From the NCBI GenBank assembly GCA_014529385.2, contig CM043959.1, forward strand, positions 63,751,753-63,815,752: 64,000 bases of DNA, given 5' to 3'. The notes below the pieces were generated by a model that saw only the letters and a list, made by a program, of their open reading frames with translations, was not told where the DNA came from and made no database searches. The position numbers and the translations under genes were made by a program. Positions 50,037-60,955 of the stretch are shown here, piece by piece (position 1 is the first letter of the stretch; each line of letters opens with the position of its first letter). This DNA is from Adiantum capillus-veneris. Lineage: Eukaryota > Streptophyta > Polypodiopsida > Polypodiales > Pteridaceae.

Positions 50037-50075
<39 letters not shown>
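49870..50075 (+). promoter_or_regulatory. Promoter-like block: GC motifs, TATA-like run, then (CA)n
   Basis: Motifs AATCCGGTTAAGG, CCACCGGGC, GACCCGTCGGG and GCCCGACGGGC precede TTATATATATG (~49982-49992) and then a (CA)n tract (50038-50075). Its architecture resembles 62570-62720 upstream of the hAT gene. No gene follows directly; the hairpin array does. Confidence 0.35.
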
Positions 50076-50324
50076 CTGGTCGACCACCTTTGCAAGTACG
50101 TCGAGAGGAGAGAGGAGAGAGAGGGTCATGTGGGAGCGTGCTCTGCGTCATAGTGTGTGGCAGTAGCGGAGTACCTGACCACACGATCCAAGTATGTGTT
50201 CTGTGTGTGTGTGAGTTGTGTGGTAGCATGCCTTTTGTCATATTGCACGGCAGTGATAAGGTACCTTACAACACAATGGGAGGGTATGTGTAAGCTGTCC
50301 TACGGAACATTGCTTATCATGGGG

Positions 50325-50724
50325 GCATCACCTCGGTGACGCAGGGAAGATGGTGTCCTTGTGGTAAGTATTGGCTTACTATCTAGGTACTACGTCGATA
50401 ACGCGGCGAAACTAGTATCCTTATGGTAAGTCAACTTCCCTTCCCCTTACCCAAAAAACATATGGTCATCGATCGGTAACACGGCTATATGATGTTCGTA
50501 TGCAAGCCATTATTTCTCCTTAAATTCAAGTGACACTCGATCGGTAACGCGGCTAATAGAGTGTCATTTATTAGAAGCATTTATTTTTGCATAAATATGG
50601 CGTTCAGGTTGGTAACCCGGCCGTACAAACGTCATATAATTTGTATGTGCATGTGCAGTTAATTTTTTAAGTATTAAGAAAATGAAATACTTGGTCGGTA
50701 ACGCGGTTGTGAAGAGTATTTCAT
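50325..50724. repeat. Six-unit hairpin array with a shared loop and differing stems
   Basis: Each unit has a loop close to TCGGTAACGCGGC between self-complementary arms that differ from unit to unit. Unit 1: ~50325-50358 (GGTGTCC arm, bulged). Unit 2: GGTACT 50386-50391 with AGTATC 50414-50419. Unit 3: CATATGGTCAT 50459-50469 with ATGTTCGTATG 50492-50502. Unit 4: TGACACTC 50531-50538 with GAGTGTCA 50559-50566. Unit 5: ATATGGCGTT 50595-50604 with AACGTCATAT 50628-50637. Unit 6: ATGAAATACT 50682-50691 with AGTATTTCAT 50715-50724. Loops are 20-23 bases in units 2-6. I know no named family with this pattern. Confidence 0.8.
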
Positions 50725-50828
50725 ATATAACTATATGAATTGTTTGATTTTGTTGTTTTTAACTGTCCATATGAAATTATAGACTAGCTAATCATATTCA
50801 AAAGGATACTTTATTCATCAATCATCGC

Positions 50829-51045
50829 TATTTTAAATGCTTCATTTATATAAATTATATGCAAAAAATTATTTGCACACAAACTGCATGTTAAATATTC
50901 TTTTTTATCTTTTTAAAGGACCTCAAGCATTATCTCTATTTTTAATGCTTCATTTACATAAACTCTTTGTAAAAACGAATTTGCACACAATTGGCATGTT
51001 GAATATTCTTTTTTATCTTTTTAAAGAGCATCAATTATCATCGCT
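50829..51045. repeat. Two ~110-bp tandem units after the hairpin array
   Basis: Both units read TGCTTCATTTA-ATAAA, ATTTGCACACAA, GCATGTT-AATATTC, then TTTTTTATCTTTTTAAAG. The second ends at the truncated gypsy RT. Confidence 0.85.
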
Positions 51046-51051
51046 TTTTTG

Positions 51052-52090
51052 GTAGGGTCTAAAAAAAATTTCCATTAATCGATTGAATGTAGCTGGTGCA
51101 TTAGTCAAGCCAAAAGGCATGACTAGATATTCATAAAGGCCAAGTGTTGTACAAAACGCAGTCTTTAAGATATCTTCATTCACTATCCTTATTTGATGGT
51201 AGCCACTTTTAAGGTCAATCCTACTGAAGTAGGTAGATCCTTGTAGCTTATCAAACAGATCTTCTACCCGGGGTACAGGAAATCTGTTTTTGATATTGAT
51301 ATGGTTTAGTGCGCGATAGTCCACACACATGCGGTATGTACCATCTTTCTTTTGCACTAAAAGGATTGGAGAGCAAAGGGGAGATGAGCTAGGCCTCACC
51401 ATTCCTTTGTCTACCAATTCTTGTACTTGCCTCATAATCTCCTCTTGTTGAGCTTGTGAAACTCGATAGGGAGGTTTGTTAGGCAGTGAGCTTCCTGATA
51501 GGAGCTCAATTCGATGGTCATCATCCCCTGGTTTTGGAGGTAAGTCCATAGGTATATCATCAATGAACACATCTTGGAATCCTTTTAGAAATTTAGACAA
51601 GTCTAACTCTTCTTGATTCCTACCATTCACCTTTGATGAAATATTTGGACCTTTTTGGGATTCTTTGACAAAAATCATGTACGCAGAAACTGAGCTTTTC
51701 ATTGATTTGTCAAGGGTAAGAGGATTTACAAGTGGTATAGTACGACCAGACTCATTAGCATATATATATATATGCTTTCCCCTATAGGTGAAATAGATTC
51801 TCCTTTCAGGGAACTTCATGTTGACAGCCATGCGGTTGAACCATGGTATCCCTAGGATAACATCCTCATGTTGGAGAGGAGATATGAAGAAGTCTTCTTT
51901 GTCGACATAGCTTTGGGCATGAAGCCTCAACTTCCCAATCAAGGGAGTAACGAAGGCTTGCTATCCCTTGAAAGCAGCATCGGCCGTTATAGCATCTCCC
52001 ATCTCAAAAGCTTGAATGCCCAACTTGGCGGCCAACTCCATTGATATGAAGTTGAGAGCAGAACCAGGGTCAAACAAGATGAAAGCATCA
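51052..52090 (-). pseudogene. Gypsy protease and partial reverse transcriptase, truncated
   Basis: On the minus strand: AFILFDPGSALNFISMELAA (protease; DPGS where D(T/S)G is usual), a stop near 51960, then [20 protein letters not shown] and the RT. RT blocks: [71 protein letters not shown]. The frame ends at ~51052, before the YxDD catalytic block, where unrelated tandem repeats begin. RNase H and integrase are missing. The RT residues present look well kept, so truncation rather than slow decay ended it. Confidence 0.88.
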
Positions 52091-53529
52091 TGCTCCCTTA
52101 CCTTTCCTCAAGCATAGGAGAGAAGTGATCCTTTGAAATGAGTATCCTCTTTTGGAGCTCCGATAGTGGAAGCTCTAGGAGTCTCATTGTGAGCATTTCT
52201 TTTGGGCAACAACGATAGCCATGTCCTTGCTCCCCACACTTAAAACATTTGTGATCCTTGCAAAAAGTTTCAAGCTCTTCAAGAGAGAGTTTATTTTTAC
52301 CTTTGTAAAGTCCTTTCTCCTTGGACTGATTGTTGTTGTTGTTGTTGGAATGGCCGTGGGCATTAATTTTTCCCTTTGCATCACTTTTGTCTTTATTTTC
52401 CATGGGTTTGACATTCCGTCTAACCCCTTGTTGGAAATGGATGCGTGAAGCAACCATGGTATGGTGGATTACTTTGCTGATAGAGTTAGGCCATTGAGAG
52501 TTGACATACTCGGCCATCTCTTCAGGTAATCCCGCACAAAATTGTTGTTTTTGCTCAGCAAAGTCTATCTTTTGAAAGACAGTAGCCTTGAGATGTAAAT
52601 TCCAAAACTTGTCCACATATTTGTGGATAGACTCATGAGAGAGAAGCCTTAAACGCCGCCATTCGGTGAGCACTTTGTCCTTGGCATCACTTGCAAGGAA
52701 TTGCTTCATGATGGAAACTCGTAGAATTTTCCATGTCTTTGGGGCTTCGCCATTGCCTCAAAGGCTAGCCCACCATTGACGAGCCGATTTTTGGAAGTGC
52801 ATAGCTACATGGCATAGCTAATTGGAGGACTCCTTGAAGCCCTCGTCTCCAAAGGCCTCATCGAATTGTTGGGGATGAAGGCCAATACTTTGTCGGTAGC
52901 ACCAAAGGTGCTATCATAGGTGAGAAAAGAGAAACTCTTTCCTCCCTCTTTGAACTTCTTGAGCTTTTGTGACCTTCACCAAGCAGGGTAAGATTTCCGA
53001 TGTCCTCCCCTCTTATATTCTCTAGGAGAATATCCATAGCTTTCATCGGTAGAGGAGGAAGGTGAAGAAGAAGGAGAAGAGGGTGACCTCTTTCTTGCCC
53101 TTTTCTTCCTTGGTTTCCTCTCTTCCCTTTTGGAGTGACTAGGAGAAGGACTATGGGTTAACCGTTTCCTCTTGGGAGGAGTTGGAGATTGTTTAGTCCT
53201 CCTTCTTCGTGGAGCCACATCTTCGGAGGAGTTTAGGGATTCATTGCTTTCTTGATCTTTGGATTCCTCCTCTTGTATGAGAGAGAGTCTTCTTTTGGGG
53301 GTCTCTTCAAGAGGCCTCGTAAGCTCTCTCTCTCCTCTTGGAGAGGAAAGGAAATCCCATAAGCATGAATTTTTTGAGTAACTTCTGCTTGCAAAGTGGG
53401 GTTGCCCATAGCTTGTTGCAACCTAGTGACAATATAATCAACAAACATGGGAGCATCATCATTGGCACCTTCATGTGCAAAATCAAAGTTATCAATGTTC
53501 ATTCTCCTCTCTTGATTATTGTCAGCCAT
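52091..53529 (-). pseudogene. Gypsy gag with zinc knuckle, minus strand
   Basis: ATG at 53529 (MADNNQERRMNIDNFDF) opens an N-terminal piece; an Arg/Ser-rich segment (RKKRARKRSPSSPSSS) and capsid blocks (WWASLEAMAKPQ, VLTEWRRLRLLSHESIHKYV, FCAGLPEEMAEYV) follow with stops near 53233, 52976 and 52820. A CCHC knuckle (CFKCGEQGHGYRCC) lies near 52210-52255. Order on the strand is LTR, PBS, gag, protease, RT. Confidence 0.85.
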
Positions 53530-53924
53530 GCTAATTAAACTTATGTGTTTACTTAGTGTATGCTTTGGCAATTCAAAACCTTAGTTGCTACTACTCTTAG
53601 CCTTTGAATGTAGGCACTTAAGTATCTACACCCATGGCTCAAATTGGTTAATTATAGAGAGTAGTGGAGTGAGTCTAACATAGCGAAGTTGTTGAGGGAT
53701 ATCTCCTTTCGGACTTCTTATGGCTCAATAATGGTAAAGCCCTAGGAAAGTCTAAAAAGACTCCATTATTAAGTCCAAAGCTCCTGGGGTGTGCACCATA
53801 TCCCACATAATGAGCTCAAAAAAATCAATAATAGATCCCAGTCCCACTTACCCTAATATAATTAACAAAATCAACCATTAATAGGCTACTTAAGGACCTC
53901 TCTTCTTAAGCAAGAAAAGAGAAA

Positions 53925-53943
53925 CCAAATGCTCTAATACCAA
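53925..53943 (-). other. Primer-binding site (initiator Met tRNA type)
   Basis: Minus strand TTGGTATTAGAGCATTTGG, a one-base variant of the TGGTATCAGAGC-type site, directly after the LTR. Confidence 0.7.
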
Positions 53944-53950
53944 CGTAATG

Positions 53951-54799
53951 CAAATTGCCTATGAAATTGTGCACAATAAAGAGAGAATTAGTCTTATAAG
54001 ATAAACACATTAATCATTTAAAAGAAACATGTACATTTCCAATCCTCAGTCCCAAGGCCTCAAACACCTTCGAAGGTGGAGAGAGCTAGCGGGGAATGAG
54101 GAAGAAGAAACATTCCATAGGAGAAAGAAGTAGTTCCTTAATTATCATTACTCTTCTTGCTAGCATACATAATAGCATAGTAATGGAGATGGAGAAGATG
54201 GCAACCTTAAGCATTGAAGCATGGCTCTTGCTTGGATTTGCATTCCATAGCCAAGAGTGTTGGTGTAGGCTTTCACTCTCACAAGCTTGGAGAAGGAGGT
54301 GGTGTTCCTCAACTTTCACCAAGTGAGAATGGTGGCTCAAATGAGTGTGTGTGTGTGATGGTGTATATCCTCCTAGCACCCCCCCCTACTTGCTTTGGGT
54401 GAGTGGAGACTTTTCCACATGCTGTAGGCTCATTGGACCCCTCTCCCCCTAGCCAATCACATGTAGCATGTAGTCAAGTACATGGGTAGACTTTTGACAA
54501 GTGTCCTCCTTAGCCCTTAGAGAGAGACAGAGCTTGAAAATATCTAGATATTTGTTAGATGGAAGTAGAAGCTCATTGGACCCCTCTTTAGCCCTCACCA
54601 ATAGCATTCAAGCACACCATGTGCTTAAGCTTAGTGAGACTCTGACATGTGTCCCTATGTGCACTTTTAGAATTCCCCTAACTTTGAGATTTTTATGCAT
54701 AGGAAGTTTCTCAAGCAACTTTCTCATATGTGAGTAGGTTCTTTTTTACTCAAGCATCTTACCCCCCATGCATAGGAAGCTTCTTAAGCAACTTCCTCA
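53951..54799 (-). repeat. LTR (5' LTR of the minus-strand gypsy element), ~850 bp
   Basis: Read from ~54799 (TGAGGAAGTTGC) to just before the PBS. Related on the opposite strand to 48980-49760. Start and end are estimated from TG/CA and the PBS. Confidence 0.6.
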
Positions 54800-55562
54800 T
54801 TAAATGCGACAAGTACCTCAAATACCTTAGTCATGATTTCAAAAGGTACTTTTCTCGTAGAAGTATGGATAGTATTATTATACGCATACTCTACAAGAGG
54901 TAAGTACTTTTCCCATTGTGAACGTTGATCTACTTCTGTAACATAGGTCTTTAGTAGATCAAGAATTTTAACATTGGCTATCTCACTTTGGCCATCCGAC
55001 TGTGGGTGATAGGCCGAAGAGAAATTCAATCTTGTACCTAGATTTTCAAAGAGACCTTTCCAAAAATTCCTAGTCATTCTAGGATCTCTATCTGACACGA
55101 TGGATGTTGGAAATCCATGGTGTTTGAAAATCTGTGATATGAAGAGAGTTTCCATTTGGTGTGCCTTAATAGTCTTCTTGACAGGGATAAAGTGTGTTTG
55201 CTTGCTAAACCTGTCGAGACTATTGTCCATATTCCGTATTTCCATGGATAGATTTTGGTAATCCAAAGATAAAATCCATGGATATACTCTCCCATGGTGA
55301 ATTAGGAATTGGCAATGTCTGGAGTAATCCAAGTTGCTTCCCTCTATCATACGTACTTGGTCTTTTGGCATACTACACATTTTGAACATACTCTTGTAAG
55401 TCCACTTTCATGGTAGGCCAATAAAAGTACGTCTCTACTCCTCGAAGAGTAGGCTGAATGCCTCTATGCCCCGCATAGGGAGGGGCATGGGATTCATACA
55501 TGACTTTCTCACGAAGAGAGTGGGTAACACAAAGCCTATTTCCATGGAGAAGATAACCATCC
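54800..55562 (-). pseudogene. Gypsy integrase fragment, minus strand
   Basis: Minus strand reads LREKVMYESHAPPYAGHRG then VETYFYWPTMKVDLQEYV and CVVCQKTK (HHCC zinc-binding domain). After frame changes come DRFSKQTHFIPVKKTIKAHQ, IVSDRDPRMTRNFWK, YHPQSDGQSEIAN and LPLVEYAYNNTIHTS (catalytic core; the second Asp and the Glu are in place). It stops where the LTR of the next element begins, which suggests that element inserted here. Confidence 0.85.
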
Positions 55563-55568
55563 TACAAG

Positions 55569-56012
55569 GTGAATGGTTCCTCTTTATTCCCCAAAGCAAG
55601 GGCTGACATTATATATGGGCCAACACCTAAATTATCTCCCCGATATTGTGGTCCTTTCAAAATACTCAAGCAAGTAGGTGATCGTGCCTACAAATTACTG
55701 CTACCTACACATTCTCGTATTCATCCGGTGTTTCATGTAAGCCGTTTACGTAAGCGGTTACATGGGGACGACAATGTCATTGACCAACAGATTTTGGTTG
55801 ATTTTGTTGAACCGCCTACCTTACCGCATGAACCTGAACGTATTCTGGATTATCATGAGTTACGCACATGTCATCATGTACGTCAACAAGCCTTAATCAA
55901 GTGGAAAGATCGACCTGAGGAAGGTGCCACTTGGGAAAACATTAGTGTTCTTAAGAAGAAGTTTCCCACTTTTGTTTTCGAGGACAAAAACTCTTCTTTA
56001 AGGGGGGAGTAA
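55569..56012 (+). pseudogene. Gypsy integrase C-terminus with chromodomain, 5'-truncated
   Basis: Open on the plus strand: KLSPRYCGPFKILKQVGDRA then HSRIHPVFHVSRLRKRL (C-terminal domain), and ERILDYHELR ... ALIKWKDRPEEGATWENIS, a chromodomain-like end that in chromoviruses steers integration to chromatin. It ends at 56012 beside a polypurine tract (AAGGGGGGAG, ~56000-56010) and a 152-bp LTR. The 5' side begins abruptly at the opposite-strand integrase, so the rest of pol is missing. Confidence 0.88.
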
Positions 56013-56164
56013 TGTCAGGACATCGGCAAGGCCGGCTAGACAAGGGCAAGGACGGGTTAGGCAGTGTGGAAAGGGAGTCCAGCTAGGGAAAAGGGCTAGG
56101 AGCCATGCTATATAGTGGGTGGTTGGGAGAGGGACTCCTAGGTTCTAGTTCCCCTTGTCTAGCA
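56013..56164 (+). repeat. 152-bp LTR (3' LTR of the chromodomain element)
   Basis: Starts TGTCAGGACA after the polypurine tract and ends TAGCA. It has a TATATAG box. Same family as 2019-2172. Confidence 0.8.
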
Positions 56165-58526
56165 GTCATTGCCTTGGTTTCGTTGTATGCCAAATATGGG
56201 AGAAGTTCGAAGGCAAGGCCATGCAGTGTGTGTGAGTGGCCACTTGGGAAAAGCAAGCTATTAATAAGAAGTTAAGAAGGCAATAAAAAGTGGGATTTTA
56301 AAATCATGCGGAGGTGGTCTACAAAAAAGAGAGCTCTCCGAGTGAGAAGGAATCAAAACACACCGGTAGTTAAGGGCCGATAGGCAGGCAAAAGGAGAGC
56401 CGCCATCACGAGGAGTTGCAGCAGGAGCTAAAGAGGGATGAGAGCAGTAGTACGACGAAGAGTTGTGGTAGGGTTTGATGAGGGCATTGCAGAGGAGAAA
56501 ATTGGAGTAGCCTTTAGGGGAGTCTGGGTTGTCTTAAAAAATGATAGCAGTGCAATCTAGAGGAGACCAAAGGGGAGCCATGACGAGTTGAATGGGAGGA
56601 GTGATGGTTGCAGAGGAGGAAATCCATACACCGAGCGAAAAAAACCGAGCATATCATTTTTTCGAGCAAAAATAAAGAGAATTGTAACACAAAATCCCTT
56701 TTTGGGTATAAACCTAGGTACCATAATGTCAATTGTAGGAAGTCCAACAAAATGGTCAATCCATAGAAGATGAGTACCTGTAAAGCTCTACTTATGTTAG
56801 TGCAACCTGATGCACAGACTCATGAGCTAAATAATCCAACTCAAGGACACATGAATACACAAATACATGTGTTTTCAAGGCACTTGCTATCTCTTTTTTG
56901 GAAATCCTCACAAGTACATCGAGGCAATTCTGCAATGGTCACAGCATAAGTCACCCCTTTTTGAACCGAGCCAGGAGTGCTAACATGAAAAACATGCGAT
57001 GCATTAGGACCAATATAAACTCTTTCATTAGCTGGGCTTACATGCTTCTACCCAATGATATCATCTCATTGAAGTGTTTGGTTAATATTGCACTCCATCT
57101 AGCATGCTTTCCATCTTCGAATTTAGCATGGAAAGTACTAGGATGTGTTCCAATTTGCCCACTTGGCCAATTGTTCTATTGTGTTGCCGCATTGTCACCT
57201 TGCAGCACAAATCCATTGTCATTGTGTCGAGATTGTCTGAGGCACCTTCTTTTCCAGGCATAGACTTGAAGCGGCAAAAGTATTTGCTTGCTTTGTGGTA
57301 CATTGTATATTGGTGTAGTGATAGTAAAAAATTGTCTATAAAATATGGTAGGTTTCTTCAAGAGTTTCATCGAGGTCAATAAAGATTGACCCCAATTTTT
57401 TTATACTCTTTTCACGTATTCTATCTCTATTCATATCTGGAATTAGTATTTGCATTTCAAGAATTGTTGATTAAGCTACATCAATAGGTTTTCTATTTGA
57501 TGCACATAATGATTGAATGCTCATAAATCTGGTTGCCATGTCTACCATTGTTGTCCTATGGATGATTGCATATTTTGATGTGCATGTAATCATTTTTAAT
57601 AGAGTATTTTATGCTCATCTTGAAATGAGGAATGTATACAATTAACATCGTGCTTAACTATGCATTGCACCCATTGAAAAACACACGATGTTTCTTTCTC
57701 GGGCATCTTTTTTTTGGCTCCACCAAAGTAGATTGTACAAAATACAATTCAATTTACATTTGCCTCATCTGTCAAAACTTGGGGCCATAAAGGTTTCAAG
57801 TGCATAAGTGAATTTTCTCCCCAACCAAATTATCTTTGTCAACTTTAATCAAAGTCAGCTTGTTGGTTGCACACATGTGCCAGACTACCAATGGAGGGAC
57901 ACATGCCCTTTATATAGTTTTAAAATTTATGGTGTCCGCCGCGATGGAGGGTGTAGATCACCTCCACATACATGTATACAAGCAGGACAATATTTAACCA
58001 CAGCCCCCTCTATGACCACCTTGGATGCCTCTTGCCTTCATACTCTTGCAACCATAACACCTCCACGCTTAATTGTCACCCTACTCATCGGATCTCAGTA
58101 CAATAGCTATCCAAAGTTAACGCAAATTCACAAGTGCTCTCTCTATCTCTCTCTCTCTCTCTCCTTTTTTTTTTGCCAAAACACTTATTATTGCAATAAT
58201 CAGTAACACAAAGAGAGAAGCACCTGAATAGGTATGGAAATAGCTATTCTTTAAAGTAAGGCTTCAAGATTATCTGGAGACAACCTAAACCACAAACAAG
58301 AACTACAAACCTTCCACAATGAGCCTACACCTGAAGCCTTTTTTCACGTACACTCATGCAAATTGATCGAGTTGCTCTTCCTCTGTAAAAATATACTTTG
58401 TTACACTTCGGTATTTAAATAATCACCATCAAAATGATGCACACATACATAACCATCTTAGGCTCCACTTCAGAAACCTTTGCCGTCGAGATTAATGAAA
58501 GCGAGAGCATTGATTGGACCAGAATG

Positions 58527-58600
<74 letters not shown>

Positions 58601-58799
58601 GAGCACTTGCAAAAAAAGCAAGGATAGGTATGTGTACAAAAATTTGAAAGTTGATAAATAATCTTGCCTAAGAGCTGAGCATTTAGGGATTTACGTACGA
58701 AGTATGGTGTCGAGCACTCCCTACCCTACTGATCATCTCCAAAATTAAAATCTAGGACATGCTTGTGCTTCTTGAGCTAGACTTCTACTAGACCGATTG
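56165..58799. other. No gene recognised
   Basis: Open frames such as 57808-58206 on the plus strand (VPDYQWRDTCPLYSFKIYGV) and 56514-56759 on the minus have no family I can name. A (CT)n tract lies at 58531-58597 and a short one near 58138-58162. Confidence 0.4.
58531..58597. repeat. (CT)n microsatellite
   Basis: Uninterrupted CT tract. Confidence 0.95.
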
Positions 58800-59172
58800 T
58801 ACCACATATGACTCTCTTTATAAGATTCCCTGCTGCTAAAGCCGACATAATTAGTGACAATTCTCCAGCCAAAACAGACCCATCAACTATCCTTGCAAGC
58901 TTTTGTGCGTTAGCACCCGGTATTTTCACCTTTTACTCCTAGAAGGTTTAAACATGCAGCTTGCGATGGAAGCTATGTACCACCTCTAATCGCTCCAACC
59001 TCCAAAGATGGCATAGTGATGGAAACATGTAGGTCAGGCCCGGCTTTTGTGGGCTCCATCATTATAATACACTGCGAGCTCTCAACATTTTGAGCAAGGT
59101 CTTGACCTGTTGCGATGAAACAAAGTACTACTGAGACAATGTTTGCAGCGTGGGTGTTAAAACCTCCAAGAA

Positions 59173-59257
<85 letters not shown>

Positions 59258-59330
59258 AGATCATCCTCGGTGACCTTACATTGAATGGATTTCTGAGCCA
59301 GGCGGCTGTACCTTTCACAACACCTCATCG
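58800..59330 (-). pseudogene. HMG-CoA reductase pseudogene fragment
   Basis: HMG-CoA reductase makes mevalonate for isoprenoid synthesis. On the minus strand, SRLAQKSIQCKVTEDDL (59260-59330) precedes a (CT)n tract. After it (59170 downward) come [47 protein letters not shown], a TAG at 58973-58975 where Gln is usual, and [11 protein letters not shown] frame change then leads to [19 protein letters not shown] and [16 protein letters not shown]. These follow the order of the plant HMGR catalytic domain, including the GQD block. About 100 residues between the two parts are missing where the microsatellite sits. Stop, frameshift and deletion make this a dead copy; whether by duplication or retroposition is unclear, as no intron or poly-A is evident. 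Confidence 0.82.
59177..59256. repeat. (CT)n microsatellite inside the HMGR pseudogene
   Basis: About 80 bases of CT at the point where ~100 residues of the enzyme are missing. Confidence 0.95.
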
Positions 59331-59824
59331 GAACATTACCCTAAAGTATCCCGCGCCGACGCGGGAGTAGTTAGAGCAATGTCCAACTTGTTGTACAGAT
59401 GTAATGCAATAAAATTTTAAGCATGGGGTGTGTGCGCCTACATGGTCGGCGGACTCACTCTGGAGTTATGCTAGGTTCTGTCGATAGGCTGAAATCGCTC
59501 CGCAGACTTGTTCAGATTACATGCTTGGCCGGTGCCGATTAGGATTAAGGAGGGAAATGGAGTTCACAAAAGCGAGGCATGCAGTAAGAGAGGCAGGAGA
59601 CAGGTTTTTGGCTGAGCCACCCTAGGATATAGGTGCATGCAGAGATGGCTTGCACTACAGTTGGGCAAGTCTAGCGTAATCAGGAGTGGGGCATTAGACT
59701 ATTCCGGAGAGGATATGGCCGAGAGTCTCACTCAACTTCTCATTGTTTTCAATACTCCTGAGGCGAGCGAGGCAGATCAGTGTAGAGAAAGGCTTTAGGT
59801 GTGGGAGAGCTTATACAAGGAACA
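59331..59824. other. No gene seen
   Basis: Nothing recognisable. Confidence 0.4.
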
Positions 59825-60310
59825 TGGGCTACTATCTCGTTTTGAGGATGGGGATTGTGCCATAACTCCTTCCACGTCGACGCGGTATAATTTAGTGTCG
59901 TGCCCCGAATTGAGAGGAGAAGCAAAGGTGTGCATGCAGCCCCTCCAGCAACTGCAAAATCAAGTCTAGGGCTTTGTACGAAAGTACCGAGGATCATGCC
60001 ATAACTCCTTCCACGTCAACGCAGTATGATTTAGGGCTAGCAAAGGTGTCCCTCCAGCAACTGCAAAATCAAGTGTAGGCTTTGTAGGAAAGTACCCAGG
60101 ATTGAGAAGAGCAATAGTGTAGGGCTCTAAGCACACGAAAGCACGCTCCTTTGGGACTCTTTCGGCTAATACCTTCAATGCCGACAAGGTATGGTTTAGG
60201 AGTGTGCTCAGAATAGAGAAGAGCAAGCTCCTTTGGGACTCTTTCCTAATACCTTCCATGTCAATGCGGTATGGTTTAGGAGTGTGCTTCGAGTCCCTCA
60301 ATTGCCGACC
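59825..60310. repeat. Degenerate ~120-150-bp tandem repeats
   Basis: CCATAACTCCTTCCACGTC-ACGC then TATGATTTAG, and CCCTCCAGCAACTGCAAAAT, recur at ~59858/60000 and ~59938/60050. Later units share CTCCTTTGGGACTCTTTC and GGTATGGTTTAGGAGTGTGC at ~60145 and ~60225. Confidence 0.7.
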
Positions 60311-60680
60311 ATGGTTCTGAAGGATCACTTTTTTTGGCGCACATAGTAATGTTTTGTTGCCTACTACTAGGTCACCATGCGGGTGCTCATGCAAAGCATG
60401 ACTAAATCCATGCAGAAAAGGATGGATGCGGGGTTGAAGATGGGTTTGGGAAGCATGGGTTCCTTACACATAAGTTAGGAATTTAGAAGCCAAATAACGT
60501 GCGAGTGGCCGCTTGCATTGATGAGGGGCCATGACAGATCTACACAAAACTGACCAAGACCTAGCAGAACTGAGAGCGTGTTTTTTGCTTTTGGAGCATG
60601 TGGGGGAGCGCAACAATGTGCGAAGTCTCTCTCTCACTCTCTTTATTTTGTCGGTTTCTGCCATTGTTGGTTGCAGCAGC

Positions 60681-60955
60681 AGGGCCCCTTGAGTTCATAC
60701 TCAAAGGACCATTATCCTAAAAGTGGCCAGACAGTTAGACAATTGTTCCCACTCATGCACGTTGTGGCAAGTCTTCAATGCTTGGCAAGGCCTTCAAGCC
60801 CTATACTATCCCACCAACCGGCAATAGGGGCCCTTAAGCTCATAGTCAAAGGGCCATTACCTTAAAAGTGGCCAGGCAATTAGGTAGTTGTTCCCACTCA
60901 TGCACTTTGTGGCAAGTCTCCAATGCTTTTCAAGGCCATCAAGCCCTACACCTAT
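60681..60955. repeat. Two-copy ~148-bp tandem duplication
   Basis: GGCCCCTTGAGTTCATACTC (60681-) and GGCCCTTAAGCTCATAGTC (60828-) each lead to TTGTTCCCACTCATGCAC and GTGGCAAGTCT-CAATGCTT. Confidence 0.85.

Noticed and set aside
57808-58206. 132-codon frame with Cys/His residues as a MULE or FAR1-type protein
   Set aside because: The Cys/His spacing does not fit a pattern I can name and no catalytic block follows.
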